Positions 31,600 to 43,559 of a stretch of 64,000 nucleotides of DNA are shown piece after piece (position 1 is the first letter of the stretch; the number at the start of each line of letters is the position of its first letter). Below the pieces are notes generated by a model, which saw only the letters and a program-made list of their open reading frames with translations, ran no database searches and had not been told where the DNA came from. Source of the stretch: Diabrotica undecimpunctata (Eukaryota > Arthropoda > Insecta > Coleoptera > Chrysomelidae); contig NC_092807.1 of assembly GCF_040954645.1 (NCBI RefSeq), forward strand, positions 49,856,991-49,920,990, read 5' to 3'. A program made the translations under genes and the position numbers.

Positions 31600-32300
31600 A
31601 GGTACCCTCACAATTTTCCCTGATGAGTCAAACACACAAGATAAGAGGGAGTAGGAATAGTGGTTATTGGTCCTAACAGCAGACTGTCAGTAGCTCTCGG
31701 AAATACTCATTACAATATTTTTAAAGTAGAACTACTAGCAATCGATTTTTGTGCTCAAGAGTGCCTGAAAAAACGCTTCAATTTAGCTAAAATATTTATT
31801 GCCTCAGTCAATGTGCACTGAACCCTCTTAAGTCTACAACTTATGGGTAGATAACAGCTTGGAGTTGCAAACCTTCAGTCCCTCAAGCTGCTGACATGGT
31901 GCATCAAAGTAACTTTGCTGTGGGTGCCAGGGCATAAAGGAATTGTTGGTAATGAGATTGCTGATAGTCTTGCTAAAGAAAAAGCAAATACTCTTTTTAA
32001 CGGACCACAACCACTCTGATGTACCAAAAATCCGCATAGTGAAGGATATCCGAAAATGGAAAAATGAACTTAGTGTAGTTAATGAGAAATTATTCCCGGC
32101 CAAAGGCAAGCAAAAAGGTCACTACAACCTCCTCGCTACACAAAAATGCTCTTGGTGCTTCAGAAGACATAACTTATAGAAGAATAGTCACAGGTGTTCT
32201 CACTGCACATTGCTCACTCAGATATCATCTCTGTAAAATGGGTGGGTGTACAGAGCAACATGTAGATTCAGCTAAATGAACAGATCATTTTAAACCCTGA
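31600..32300 (+). pseudogene. RNase H domain of an RNase H-bearing LINE, decayed
   Basis: Plus-strand readings: GVGIVVIGPNSRLSVALGNT, FKVELLAIDFCAQECL (Glu of RNase H), VTLLWVPGHKGIVGNEIADS (the His/Asp signature) and a C-terminal stretch VTGVLTAHCSLRYHLCKMGG ending at a stop near 32276. These are motifs of I/R1-type LINE RNase H. The frame shifts several times. No RT was identified upstream on this strand. Confidence 0.65.
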
Positions 32301-33689
32301 CCAGGTAATAAATATCCCCTAAACGGATAATAGACTTCCTTAGGGGCCTAGATCTGTTGGACTGTTTATATATGTAGGTTATACAAACAAGACCTAACTG
32401 TCGAGTTTGGAAAGATCTACAATGCTAATCAACTCCTTTGGAATCAACAATCTACAACCATGTGGGTATCAAAATATTAAAAGAATAAACAATAAATTTA
32501 CACACCATACATATTTAATCCCAAAAATTACAACATAGCATAATTATCTATTCTAACACGTCAATTGATTGAATTCAAAACTTAGATTGATAAATAATTA
32601 ATGCATTTTCACATTAGTATATCTCATAAATGTTAGTAACTTCCTGGTATACTGCTTTTTATGAGATATGTTATTGATATATTATTGATTCTTATTGTCT
32701 AAACAATTTTTAATTGGATAATATACCTTTGACAGTTTTTCTTAAATTTACAAATTTTTCCATTATGATCATTGAGTAATTTTAGTTAGTATTAAAACAA
32801 GCATGTATTAAAATGGCAGCTGTATTTAGTAATATTTCTATAAGGTCTTTCACATTAATAATGCTTTTGTTTAATCACAGATTTGACTAATAATAGTTGA
32901 TTATGAATGGACAATATAAAATTTCCCCAAATCATCCAATAAATTTTTTGTATCAAATTACTGACATAACTTGCTTCATTCCCTGCACCCACAATGATCA
33001 AACTTTGGCCTTTGGAGACGGATTTTTTAAGCCCACTGTTAGTTCCATCAGTTGGTGTGGTGTATAAGATTTTGCATTAAAAGTTTTCCATTATTTGCTG
33101 TTTTCTTAGTTTAAACGCCTTTGCCTTCTTTATACTCAAATTGTTGAACAAATCTTATTTACAGTGGGTACTTGTTTCTCAGTTATACGAAAATTAATAA
33201 TCTGCCGATGTAACAAACCTTATTCAACTATTTGTAATTTTATTTTTGAAGATTTTTTATTGTCTCTTATTAGTGTGACAAAACCGAATATATTTCCTGC
33301 TTCAATTTCGCGGTCTTCCTTTGCAATATTTTGATGCTACACACAGAAACTCCTGAAAATGCAGCCCAAAAAATCTCAGATTATTCATTATTCTTTTTAG
33401 TATATTATTTATCAAATTACCTGTCATAGTAGCTTCACTTTATTGTACTTTTTTAAATTCAATAATAGGTTTGCCAGCAGCTGCTTCTCATTGAGCAAAT
33501 TTTAACAGTGAGTGTATTATTTTACAAACTTGAGCAATCAAAATTTTTCGCTTCACTTTATACTGTTGATCAATTTTTAAATTAAATAAACACTTACAAG
33601 ATTCAAAATCACTGTTATTAAAAATGACTAAAAATTAAGATTTTACACAAAATTTGTCAACATTGCGAATCTGAGTGCTCTGTGGTATT

Positions 33690-33910
33690 ATTTGAAATCA
33701 GCTAGTGCGCAGTGTATGTCCACGCCTATTCATCTTCTGGATCTATTGTACTACTAGTTCTACTTCGTCATCAAGGTGTTATACATCACTCAGTGGAATA
33801 GCCAGATTACTTTTGTCTTCAAGGTTTGTTTTGAAACCTTCCCAATCTGTCTTTTTATTGGCCAAGGGTTTGTCATTCTCTTGTTTGATTGGAGCACAGG
33901 TCTGATGTGT
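33690..33910 (-). pseudogene. Jockey-like LINE linker fragment
   Basis: Minus reading ANKKTDWEGFKTNLEDKSNL then AIPLSDV and HLDDEVELVVQ resembles the region between endonuclease and RT of jockey-type LINEs. Two stops in about 65 codons. It may belong with the pieces at 29.4-30.9 kb. Confidence 0.45.
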
Positions 33911-35789
33911 ATCTGTATCCCTCATAATTAAGACTATATGGGAGTAATTATTAAGTAAATAAATAAAATCTGGTACCTTTATTTGTATCAGTGGACTACA
34001 TTATGAAATTAGATTTTGTTCTTGGGTCTTAGTTATTTAAAGGGGATGACATACAGTTGTCATTTTTCTTAAATTTCACTTATTTATATTTAATTTGCCA
34101 TCCTTGTAATGTATGTATTGATAAATGCCTAATTGTTTTCAATATTTTCTCTTTCTCTTTTAATCTACTTTTAGATTAATAAAGATAAGTTAAGTACTTC
34201 TAGAACCTTGTTGACCTTGAGTACTTAAAAAAAAGAAAGTGTAAAAATATAAACAATTTAAAATAGTAATTCTATACATTACCAAGTAAACACTAACGAC
34301 TTCATATTAATAACAAGTTTACATAAATTAATATATTAGCTGTTTTATATTGGAACTGGTTTTCTACAACTAAGAGGTGATACTACAATACAGAATGTAG
34401 ACATTAACCAGACATAATAAAACAATCATTCATCCAGAATATCTAATATGATACAATCAACATTTTTTATGATTCTTCCTGTAAAAGATGAACATTTTTA
34501 TATTTGTCATTTAAATTAAATGAATATAGAGCACGAACATTACTGCTTTTTATTCATAAATATTGCTTTTTATTCACAACAACTAATTGGTTTGTGACTA
34601 GCGCTGATAGATATACAGCTAGCAAATACAGGGTGTTTCCCAAAAACCGCGCAGTAGACTACATAAGTGCAGCAAACCAAAAAAGGTCAGAACTACTAAG
34701 TCCAACAGAAGCGATAGGGAAGCCTACCATAGAAATCGAACACATGCTGGAAAACGTTGAAAAGAAAGAAAAAAACAAGCTTAGAAGCACAAATACAACA
34801 TCTTGAGAGTAACCCCAGAACAGCGTAGTCTTAAAGGGAACTAAAAATACTAAAGACAATAAGGTTAACAATCCAGGATTTATAAAAGATGATGCGGAAC
34901 AGTGAAGACTCTTTCAACCAATTGTTAAATACTGATATAGTCCAGTCGGGTTAGACGGGTTGCAATTTCTTTTTCACAAATGTGGTCACAAATTTTTCAT
35001 GCGGTCAATAGTGGAAGGGGAAGCATAATTATAACCGTAATAGGCTATTTATTGATTATGTATTTTCGAAAGGAACTATATAACGTTAAAGGGGTTTTAT
35101 TGTTTCATATGGTCAATGGACCTCCAAATATGAAAAAACCGCGGAGTGATACCATTTAAAGGGGTGTGTTTTTGAGAAAGGGGTGAATTTGTCCCTATGC
35201 ACTAGGGTGCATTCGGGTGAAATCTATGTAGTTTTCGTATACATACATCCACAGAAAAGTTATTTTTGCGCCATAACTTTATTTCGCGAGGGTATTGGTA
35301 TAGTCATTGCTGTATAGTAAAAAAAAACTTTTATCCTTTCTCTTTAAAATTATATTTGGTAGAAGTCTTCAGGATTCACAGTATAAGAGATACGATTGTT
35401 CAAAGTTCGCCACTCTCACCATTTTTGGGCCATTTTTCCTATTTTTTCGCAAAAATTGTTCTATAACTGTTTTTTACGCATATTTAGGTATAATTTAGGT
35501 ATATGAAATGGTTTATTAAATAGAAAGAAAAGATATTTATCTTTAAAATGGTCTACTGTAGAAGACTCTAGGACTAATTTTAAGTAAGATACGGTTCTTC
35601 AAAGTTTTTTATTTGTAAAGACTTCTGCTATTTACGGCAAAGTGTAAAAATGACATAGGAAAGCTGCACTCTTCATCTTTAAAACCCAGTTTAATTTTTG
35701 TCGATAGGATATTTTGGTCAAAAGCTATCGAATTTTTACCATGGAGTTGATATATTTATAAAAAATGGATAACACATTTTAAATCGCCA

Positions 35790-36215
35790 ATCGCTCCAAG
35801 CGTTGTTTCTGAGAGAACGGTTCATTCTACTGAAAAAGTGCTAATATACATTTCTGTTCAATGTTACATTTTTTGTTTAGGAACATTTTTTTCTACGGCG
35901 TACAGACTTGGTAAATCGATGTTCCCCCTACGAGGAGTAGTTTTAGGGGGAAGCCCGGGATAAGGACTTCATATAGAAATACAACGCCTCATAACCGAAA
36001 TTAGGGAAAGAGAAGAAATGTCGTTACAGTGACATGAAAGCCATATAGTACCTATCCACAAAAGAGTCACAGAAAGAAGCATAACTTGCTTGATTTTAGG
36101 GGGAAGCCCATAGGTAGAAGTGGCAAACTTTTTTGGTGTCTCAAAATTGACATTCTCAGCAAAATGCAGCTTGTTCATATGATTTTTAGAAGTTCAATGG
36201 CATTTTCGTCTCGGA
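35790..36215 (-). repeat. Interspersed repeat family R, copy 2
   Basis: Reverse-complement match to 13690-13985 and 44340-44580. Edges include CGAGACGAAAATGCCATTGA (minus), ATCATATGAACAAGCTGCAT and a GGGGGAA/TTCCCCC tract. It carries a 130-bp internal extra segment in which the GGGGGAAGCCC tract is repeated. Confidence 0.7.
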
Positions 36216-36259
36216 TGACTGTGGAGTATTTTTTCCGTGTACACATTTAGGTCTATATA

Positions 36260-37748
36260 CACTTCTCAACAATTGAAGTGGATATTATGACAATGTGTAT
36301 TTTATTTTTTGTTCATAAGGTTAAATAGAAAAATGGAGTGATATAAATAAAGATTTATTTTAACTTTGTATTTTCATACAGATGAACCGAAAGAAAGAAA
36401 TTCTTTAAGAAAAAAAAAATAGAAAATAAACAAAAATTGTAAAATTAACAACCTAAAATTTCGATTCTTGCTCAATTTCTAATATCCCGAAAAGCAAAAT
36501 TAATAGTGTGTGGGTCCACCTCTGTGTCGCCCTAGTGCTCTAACTCTATTTGGAAGACTTCTTATTAAATTATTGGTGAACTGATGCGGTATACGTTTCC
36601 AAATCGGGAATTGATCTAAGGTTTGGGGCGGTTGAAGGAGCCTGTTTTTTTTGCCTAGACATTTCGGCCCAAACATGTTCAATGCAATTCATATCAGGTG
36701 ATCACGGTGGCCACTCCATTCTTGTAACGCCATGAGCTTCTATACACTCGTTGACAATTCTTGCACGGCGAGGGCGAGCATTATCATCAATCAGAACAAA
36801 TTGTTCGCCTATTGCACAAAAAAATGGAACAACTATTGGTACTATGACTCTGTCTCGATATCGTGTAGCAATCATTGTCTCATTAATTAAAACGACTAAG
36901 TCCGTGCAACCTTAAAAACATATGCCTCCCCACACGCAAACGGATCCACCTCCAAAAAGAGTGGTTGGGACTCTCAGATTTTCATTGTAACGCTGTCCTC
37001 TTTCCCTCCACACCAATATTCGGCCATCATTCGTATACAAACGAAATCTGGACTCGTCAGTAAAGAGACAATTCCTCCAATTTTCGAAATTCCACTGATA
37101 GTGTTCCATCGCCCAGCGATATCTGCATGCACGCTGCTCTCTAGTTAGTCGTGGATGGATAGCGCGCCGTCGAGACCTTAAATTTGATGCATGTAACCGT
37201 CTTCTGATAGTTTCACTGGAAATCGCTCGTCCAGTATTATGCCTGAAGATACTGTTAATTCTGGAAGCCGTGAATGTTGGGTTTCTTCTTGCCGTCAGAA
37301 CTACAAAACGGTCTTGCCAACGAGTTGTAGATCGTTCTTTTCCTCCTCCATGCCTGTATGTTGCAGATCCAGTTGCTATATACCGATTTCATGCACGACT
37401 TATCACAATTTGCGACACATTTAGCCTCATAGCAACCTCTTGTTGAGTTATCCCTTGTTGGATCCAACGAACTAATTGTTCGAGCTGCACTAGTTCTAAA
37501 CGTCTTTGCGGCATAATGTTTTTGTGATAAATAGATTTCTTGACTTATTGACAACTGGTAAAGCCAATACAAGCACTTTTATACGAATGATATATTCATG
37601 TTTGGAACAACATATCTCTCTTTGTACGAGATAAGGAGCGATAAGAATAGGGAGAAAAAAACCACATGCAAAAAATATTGGCAATAAAATAGTTTTATAT
37701 GTTAATTTTAGGAATTTTAAAATTATCCACTTCAATTGTTGAGTAGTG
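36260..37748 (-). mobile_element. Tc1-like transposon in the loop of the inverted repeat
   Basis: Inverted ends of about 27 bases (CACTTCTCAACAATTGAAGT / CACTACTCAACAATTGAAGT) with flanking TA at 36258-36259 and 37749-37750. Each end is itself a small palindrome (CACTTC..GAAGTG). It encodes a minus-strand transposase and is unrelated in end sequence to the element at 3490. Confidence 0.88.
36500..37514 (-). pseudogene. Tc1-like transposase (DD34E), broken
   Basis: ATG at 37514 (MPQRRLELVQLEQLVRWIQQ). HTH: ITQQEVAMRLNVSQIVISRA. Then RHGGGKERSTT, NCLFTDESRFRL (first Asp), LFGGGSVCVWGG, FVLIDDNARP (second Asp) and SPDMNCIEHVWAEM (Glu; 34 residues between the last two). C-terminal RSLPNRVRALGRHRGGPTHY ends at 36500. 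Breaks: TGA after VISRA, TAA after WGGICF, TGA before SPDMN and a frame change near 36640. Normal length otherwise. Confidence 0.88.
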
Positions 37749-38399
37749 TATATACAAATCGTTGCAAGTATCACAATTTGACGAACCATATGCTAGTTAC
37801 CATTAGTCCTAGAATATTTTATTTGGTAATGCATAAAGGTAAAACCTAAATGTACAAGAAAAAAAGTTATGAGAAATTTAAAAAATAGCCGTAAAGTCGT
37901 TAAAAGTAGAAGACTTTAAAGAACCGTATCTTGCTTAAAATGAGCAAGATACTCTTGTACAATATGTACTATTAAATGTACCACTGCAAAATCACGTGTG
38001 TTCCTATTTTTTTTTGTTTCGTTTTTTGAATATATTTTTATAAAAAAAATATTTATGACTTTAAAAGGTGGATATTTCGATAGAAAATTTAATTTTGAAC
38101 AATTTTTCTGTAGATGTATATGTACGTAAACTGCACAGAATTTAACCAAATGCATAGGGACAAATCAATCCCTTTCTCAAAAACACATTCCTGTAAATGG
38201 TAGTACTTTAAAAACTTTGTAGTACTTTAGTATACTTTAAAGTAGAACTTTATACTTTAAACCGCTAGTACTGGTATTACTCTCAGTTTTTTCATATTTT
38301 TGAGTCCATTGACCATATGAAACAATAAAACCCCTTTAACGTTGCAGTTCCTTTTAGTCCTATTTTTTTTTTAACATAATCAATAACCTATAACTTTAC

Positions 38400-38990
38400 G
38401 ACATGTACATGTACATAAACAAAAATTATAGAGAGAATTATATATAATTATATTATGGAGAGAATTATATTTTATACAAATTTGATATTCATTTTTTTTT
38501 TTGCTAAAATCAATATTTGAGGTCGTACGTATGCGATAAAACGCGAGCGTAAGACCTTGAGGGAATTGATTATATAGGAATTGTTTTTGTATATTTCCTG
38601 TCCATTTTCAACTTTTCAACAAAATGGTACAGACCTAAATTGTTTCGCGATTGCGATTTACATACTACAATTCCTTTGCAAATTTTTTCGAGCGGTCGAT
38701 ATTTTCCGAGTTAAGGGGGACAAAGCATAATTATTGAATTATCTCGTTTATTAAGTAATACCATTACGACATAAATGTGCATAAACAAATATGTAGAGAA
38801 TTATATTTTATAAAATTTTGACCTTTCATTTTTTTGTTGAAATCAATGTTTACCTATAAAGGCGCCAGCATAAGACCTTGCGGGGATTGGTTTTGTAGGA
38901 TTTTTTTTATGCAATATTTGGGCTATTTACAAAATGGTAATAACTTCAATTGTGGCAATTGCGATTTTCTACAATTTCTTCTTAAATGAG
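38400..38990 (+). repeat. Tandem repeat units next to the inverted-repeat element
   Basis: A unit of about 370 bases (ACATAAACAAA..TAGAGA.GAATTATATTTTATA, then a T-run, AAATCAAT.TTT, AGCATAAGACCTTG or AGCGTAAGACCTTG, CAAAATGGTA, TTGCGATTT) is repeated at about 38400-38660 and 38770-38985. Part of the unit (GCGGTC.AT..GGGG.AAGCATAATTAT) also lies just outside the left arm near 35000-35045. The inverted-repeat family is therefore built of several modules. Confidence 0.6.
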
Positions 38991-39049
38991 AAAAAATTGA
39001 CTAAGTCCTCCTCCTCCTCTATTTTTTCTCCTTCGTGAGGATGTAGTGG

Positions 39050-39606
39050 CGTCATGTAATTTGTTTGACTATTTCTGACCAATTATCTCTCTCCTGTGCG
39101 TTTTGTTTTGCTTCGGAGTATGAGTAACCAGTCATGTCCTTTATTTGGTCCGACCATCGTACTGGAGATCTTCCTCTGGATCTTTTACCTGCTACGTTAC
39201 CTTCAACTATCATTCCCTCCATGCCTTCTCTTCTTCTAGTTATATGTCCAAAATATCTCAGTATATTTTGGTTGATAGTTGTGATGCGTCTAGTGTTTAT
39301 GTTAAGTTCTGCTAAAATTGGGTTATTTGTGCGATGGGCGGTCCATGGTGACCCACATTTCAAATTATACGCTTTGAATAGGCTTTTTTTTGTCCAAGTT
39401 TCGGAAGCATAGGTGGAGATAGGAAATATCAATGCTCGAACAAGGCGTAATTTTGTGTTTTTTGTGATGTCAGTGTTCTTCCAAATTTTTGTAAGTTTGG
39501 CTTTTGCCGATCTGCACTGTTAGTAATAACGGAGTCTAAGTAATTAAATTGCCTGATCCCTTCGTAACCTGCCATGTTTCTTATCTCTGCTTGGTTGTTT
39601 TTGAAG
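39050..39606 (-). pseudogene. LINE C-terminal part (RT connection to 3' end)
   Basis: Minus reading: MAGYEGIRQFNYLDSVIT near 39575-39520, then LVRALIFPISTYASETWT (39450-39400), NQNILRYFGHITRRREGMEG and RSRGRSPVRWSDQIKDMTGY to the stop at 39052. It continues the frame of 40857-41060; the two parts are separated by a TIR element. Confidence 0.75.
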
Positions 39607-40856
39607 TTATACTTCTATACGCGCGGTCGACGTTGAAAATTTGCACGGGAGTGAATAGGTGAAATCATTACATATGTAAGATATGACTAAGAGAGAAATA
39701 GAAGATATATTTTCTCTCTCTTTCTCTATCGGGAATAAAAATGTTCCTTTTGTATATATATTTAATATTATATATATTATATATACAATATATTATATAA
39801 TAATATTATTATTTATGTGATATGTTTTGTATTATTTATTAAATGTTCATAATTCTTTTAGGCTTTTGTATTTCAAAATAATAATTACAATAAATCACTG
39901 TATGACCGAGAACTGTCAATTTTGAAATACGTTAGTGTCATGTCTTTTTGGCAAATTTCTTACGTGTTTGGTTTATACGCTGGTATATAATTACAATAAA
40001 TCACTGTATGACCGAGAACTGTCAATTTTGAAATACGTTAGTGTCATGTCTTTTTGGCAAATTTCTTACGTGTTTGGTTTATACGCTGGTATATGTGAGT
40101 TCGAATCTCAATATGAATTTCCTTTTTTATTTTTGAAATTTTTAAAAACCCCACGTTAATCTTATTAAATATATGTATAATACGCAAAAATGCTAAATTT
40201 TAAAATAAAATGAAAATTTACAACATAATCCGAGTTGTTGGTTTTTTATTTTTATCTTCCACAAACATTTTTTGAAGTTATACTTCTATACGTGCGTTCA
40301 AAGTTGGAAATTTGTGTGTATTCGTATATATTGAGTGAATCGGCAAAATCATTACATATATGTAAGATATAGGTAAGAGAGAGACAGAAGATATATTTTC
40401 TCTCTCTTTTTCTCTCGAGAATAAAAATGTTTCTTTTGTAAACATATTTAATATTTATTAATATTATTATTTTTTTTATTAATATTATCATGGTAAATTA
40501 AACATATGCGTAAGTTATGTATATTGTCATTTTTAAATACTTATGAATATTGCATTTTAATTTATATTGTATTATAATATTGAATTATGTGGCAGTGTAT
40601 TGTATTGTATTTTTATATTAATAACAAAATTAACAATGAATTTTACTGCAGAGTATGTGTAAAAAAATCTTCATTTACTTACTATACTCCTATTACAGGT
40701 CAAATGTTTATATACAGCAAACGATACACCATATACCTATATACCTAATTCTGTTTCTCTTTCTGCTCTCTTACCTATAGCATTACATATGTAATGATTG
40801 TGCAGATTGACTCCCATATAAATTTGTAACGACGAACGCGTGTATAGAAGTATAAC
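39607..40856 (+). mobile_element. 1.25-kb TIR element splitting a LINE
   Basis: Starts TTATACTTCTATACGCGCGG and ends with its inverted counterpart ..CGCGTGTATAGAAGTATAA; similarity extends for about 45 bases. The flanks are one LINE read continuously on the minus strand. A further direct copy of the left-end segment (about 180 bp) lies inside at 40272-40455. No ORF. Non-autonomous. The target duplication is not clear. Confidence 0.7.
39883..40094 (+). repeat. Perfect 106-bp tandem duplication
   Basis: AATTACAATAAATCACTGTA through ..ATACGCTGGTATAT occurs at 39883-39988 and again at 39989-40094 with no difference by eye. Confidence 0.95.
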
Positions 40857-41060
40857 GTCTACCGGCAGTCCCACTGGACTGCCACACCCGTTTTTTATTC
40901 TATCGATGATCATCACTTTGGTTTTCTGTATATTTATTTTCAAACCATATTTCGTACTCACCGTGCCTAGCCTATTCATAATTTGTTCCATTTCTTTCTC
41001 CTATCGTTGCTCCACCTTGCCATTCCTCAAAAACTTGACGCATAATATGTTCACTATGTG
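40857..41060 (-). pseudogene. LINE RT fragment, other side of the TIR element
   Basis: Minus reading HIMRQVFEEWQGGATIG, then MEQIMNRLGTVSTKYGLKIN and IQKTKVMIIDRIKNG, the RT stretch that follows the YADD box. It ends at the TIR edge (40856) and resumes at 39606. The upstream RT core is missing. Confidence 0.7.
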
Positions 41061-41890
41061 AACCATTTTTTTTTTCAGTGACCAGAATCAGTGTTTAAAT
41101 AAATTTTTATCAAATATCTTATTGGACAATTACAAATTAAACAGTAATTTATTTATTTGACTTTTCGTCTTCCAGTTTTGAAGCCGAATTGTAAATTAAA
41201 GAATTTGTTTTATAATTCCTAGTTTATTCCCATTAAGAAGTTTCATAAAAACCGAAACGCCACAAAGAAACAGTGTTAGAACAACTTTTACTTTAAAATA
41301 GATTTGTTTTCATTTTTCATTGTGTTTATTCTGTGTAAGCCTGGTGTGGAGGCTGAAACTTATAATTTATTTTTGGATTCTCTTGGCTATTAGTTGATAT
41401 AAATTACGGATATTATTTTCTCCGGAGCATACAATCTGTATTATTCATATTGATGTCATTTCAGTTACGTGCCCTAATCTATAGTAGAGTAAGTGATTTT
41501 GTAGCAATCGGAAGCTGATCAGTTCGATTTTAAAGATATTGTTTATTCTGAGTATAGAATATGCATGCTTTAGCATTGAAGCAGCGTAAAGCAGAGAATA
41601 TGGAACCAGTTATTGAGTTACAACAAAGATCAAGAACATGTAGCCCGTGCAACTGGGAAAAATTTCGATCTTTTCAAAAAATAGCCCAAGAAAAGAGAAA
41701 AATTGAAGATGGTGATCTGAGAAGGGAGCTTGTCTGCGACAAATAAACTAAGATATTAACTAGTCATATTTATTGTACATAGATAAAATATAAAATTGAA
41801 ATTTTAAAATTAAAATAAAAACAGCAAATCTTGCGTATAGCTTTACATAAAGATTTTAAAATGATACTTATGGCTTCACATGATAACTTG

Positions 41891-41965
41891 CTCCTTCTTC
41901 TTCAAGTGCCATCTTCGTTCCGAAGGTTGGCGATCATCAGGGCTATACGTATTTTCGAAACTGCT
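41891..41965 (-). mobile_element. LINE 3' end fragment
   Basis: TTCTTCTTCAAGTGCCATCT.. and GTTGGCGATCATCAGGGCTA are the counterpart of the 3' ends at 14898 and 49524 (TTCTTCTTAAAGTGCC.., GTTGGCGATCATCACGGCTA). It comes from a related family and is only about 75 bases long. Confidence 0.6.
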
Positions 41966-42034
41966 GACCTGAAACTGACCTGAACTGCTGACCTGAAACT
42001 GATAACTTGCTAATGACTTCTTATATTGGATTCA

Positions 42035-42200
42035 CAGGATAACTTGCTGATGGGTAGCTAGTGAGGTTGGTGGATATGCCGGGATCGAGCCCGTTGTGGT
42101 CCTAAGCAGCTATTAAGTTCTGCTATGCTGCTGTAGTTGTTATCGCATGTGTGGTGGACCACAAGGCTTTAGGAACTTCCACCCAACAAGGGGAACAAAA
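42035..42200 (+). repeat. SINE-like unit with pol III-like box and A tail
   Basis: A GC-richer 160-bp block, unlike its surroundings. GGGATCGAGCCCG at about 42084 fits a B box (GWTCRANNC); TAGCTAGTGAGG at about 42055 is a weak A-box candidate. It ends GGGGAACAAAAAAAAA. No flanking duplication was fixed. Could also be a scrap of another element. Confidence 0.4.
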
Positions 42201-42639
42201 AAAAATTGACTTTATGTCAAACAATTAAAATGATAAAGCTTGAGTTAGTGACTCCATAGATTTTAAAATATTTCCTTGTCATAGAAGATAGAAAATAATT
42301 TCAATATTAAATGGAAAATAGAAAATTGACAAGGGTAAAATTAATATAATTAATAATAAAGTAAACTACACTTGAGTCCAAAACAATCGACTCAAAATTA
42401 TTTTGCTAAAGTACGTCTAAAAGTGCAAATTTTAAAATAGTTAGTGTGCAATCATTATCCTCGTTATTGCTTTTAAAAAAGTTTTGTTTTTTGGTGAATA
42501 GGATGACGTATTACAAATAAACTGTGCAACACGTAGAGAGGGGATCTGAATTTAACTCATTGAAATCGACACGCACCGACTTAACGCGTTCGGTTGACAT
42601 CGTACGCATTAATTTCCGTAATAACCCACTAATAGATCA

Positions 42640-43556
42640 GTCACTTAAGTTCGCAACTGCATTACAAGTGAATACCACATCCATCAAAGCAGCTCAAGCA
42701 GTAGTATTATTGAGAGAAGGCCTGAGCCAAAGGGCTGTGGCAAATCGACTAACTTTAAGCCAATCTGCTGTGTCCCGAGTGCATCGTCGTTACCAAGATA
42801 CTGGTGATCATGCCCGCCGACAAGGAGGAGGCAGTAAACGAATAACTACGGAGAGAGATGATCGATTTCTTGTATTGAAATACCTAATAAATCGACGTTT
42901 GACTGGTGCTAATCTCAAAGAAGAGCTTAGGGAGGTCCGAGGTATAGTTACCAGCGTTTGAACAGTTAGAAGGAGACTAAAGGCAGCCAACCTGACACCA
43001 AAAAGGGCAGGTATAAGTCCCAAGGTAACTGCAGCCCAGAAGCAAAGGCGATTAGAATTTGCTCGCGAACATCTGGATTGTTACGACTATCAATGGAGTC
43101 AGGTATTATTCTCCGACGAAAGTAGGATCTGCCTAAATGGTAACGAAAAGAAGTGAGTCTCTAGAAGACCAGGAGAGCGATTTGCTCAATGTTGTATACG
43201 AGAAATTGTGTCGTATGGAGGCAGTTCTTGTATGTTTTGGGCAGGCATTTCCATGGATAGGAAAACCGAGGTGGTTTTCGTGCCTGATGGAGGAGGTTTA
43301 ACGGCGGATCGTTACATCATGTCTTTATTTTAATGAACGATGCCATACCGCATGAGTCACCACCACCTATCTGACTGAGATCGGTATACCTACAATAAAT
43401 TGGCCTGCGTTGAGCCCGGACGTAAATCCAAGAGAGCATGTTTGGGATGAGCTTAAACGAAGGGTCCGGGACAGAAATCATGCACCAAGAACCATAATGG
43501 AATTGAGAGCTACGCTTCATGATGGATGGGAAGCAATGCCACAAGAATTTATTTGA
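42640..43556 (+). pseudogene. Tc1-like transposase, second Asp motif lost
   Basis: HTH: VVLLREGLSQRAVANRLTLS, SAVSRVHRRYQDTGDHARR; linker RQGGGSKRITTERDDRFLVL. After a TGA at 42959 the same phase continues with TVRRRLKAANLTPKRAGISP, QVLFSDESRICL (first Asp), a TGA, and SYGGSSCMFWAGISMDRKTE. Near 43330 the frame shifts, and the region that should hold the QDNARPH box is damaged. Then TTTYLTEIGIPTINWPALSP, DVNPREHVWDELKRRVRDR (Glu) and the end at TGA 43554. No true start codon and no terminal repeats could be fixed. Confidence 0.85.
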
Positions 43557-43559
43557 AAC

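Larger units (their letters stand above)
35035..38400. repeat. Large inverted-repeat element with roughly 0.6-kb arms
   Basis: The left arm (about 35035-35680) is repeated in inverted orientation at about 37850-38400. Shared blocks include GTTAAAGGGGTTTTATTGTT, CATATGGTCAATGGA, GTGTTTTTGAGAAAGGG, TTGTCCCTATGCA and AAGATACGGTTCTT. The arms are diverged and gapped. The centre holds copy 2 of repeat family R and a Tc1-like element. No ORF of its own is recognised, so it looks like a non-autonomous foldback-type repeat. Confidence 0.7.

Noticed and set aside
40040..40130. tRNA-like GTTCGAATCTC next to the tandem duplication
   Set aside because: Only a TPsiC-like loop is present. No acceptor stem or D and anticodon arms could be paired, and it lies in a non-autonomous element.
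41561..41746. 61-codon plus ORF, basic and Gln/Glu-rich
   Set aside because: No recognised motif, no supporting splice sites, in an intron full of elements.
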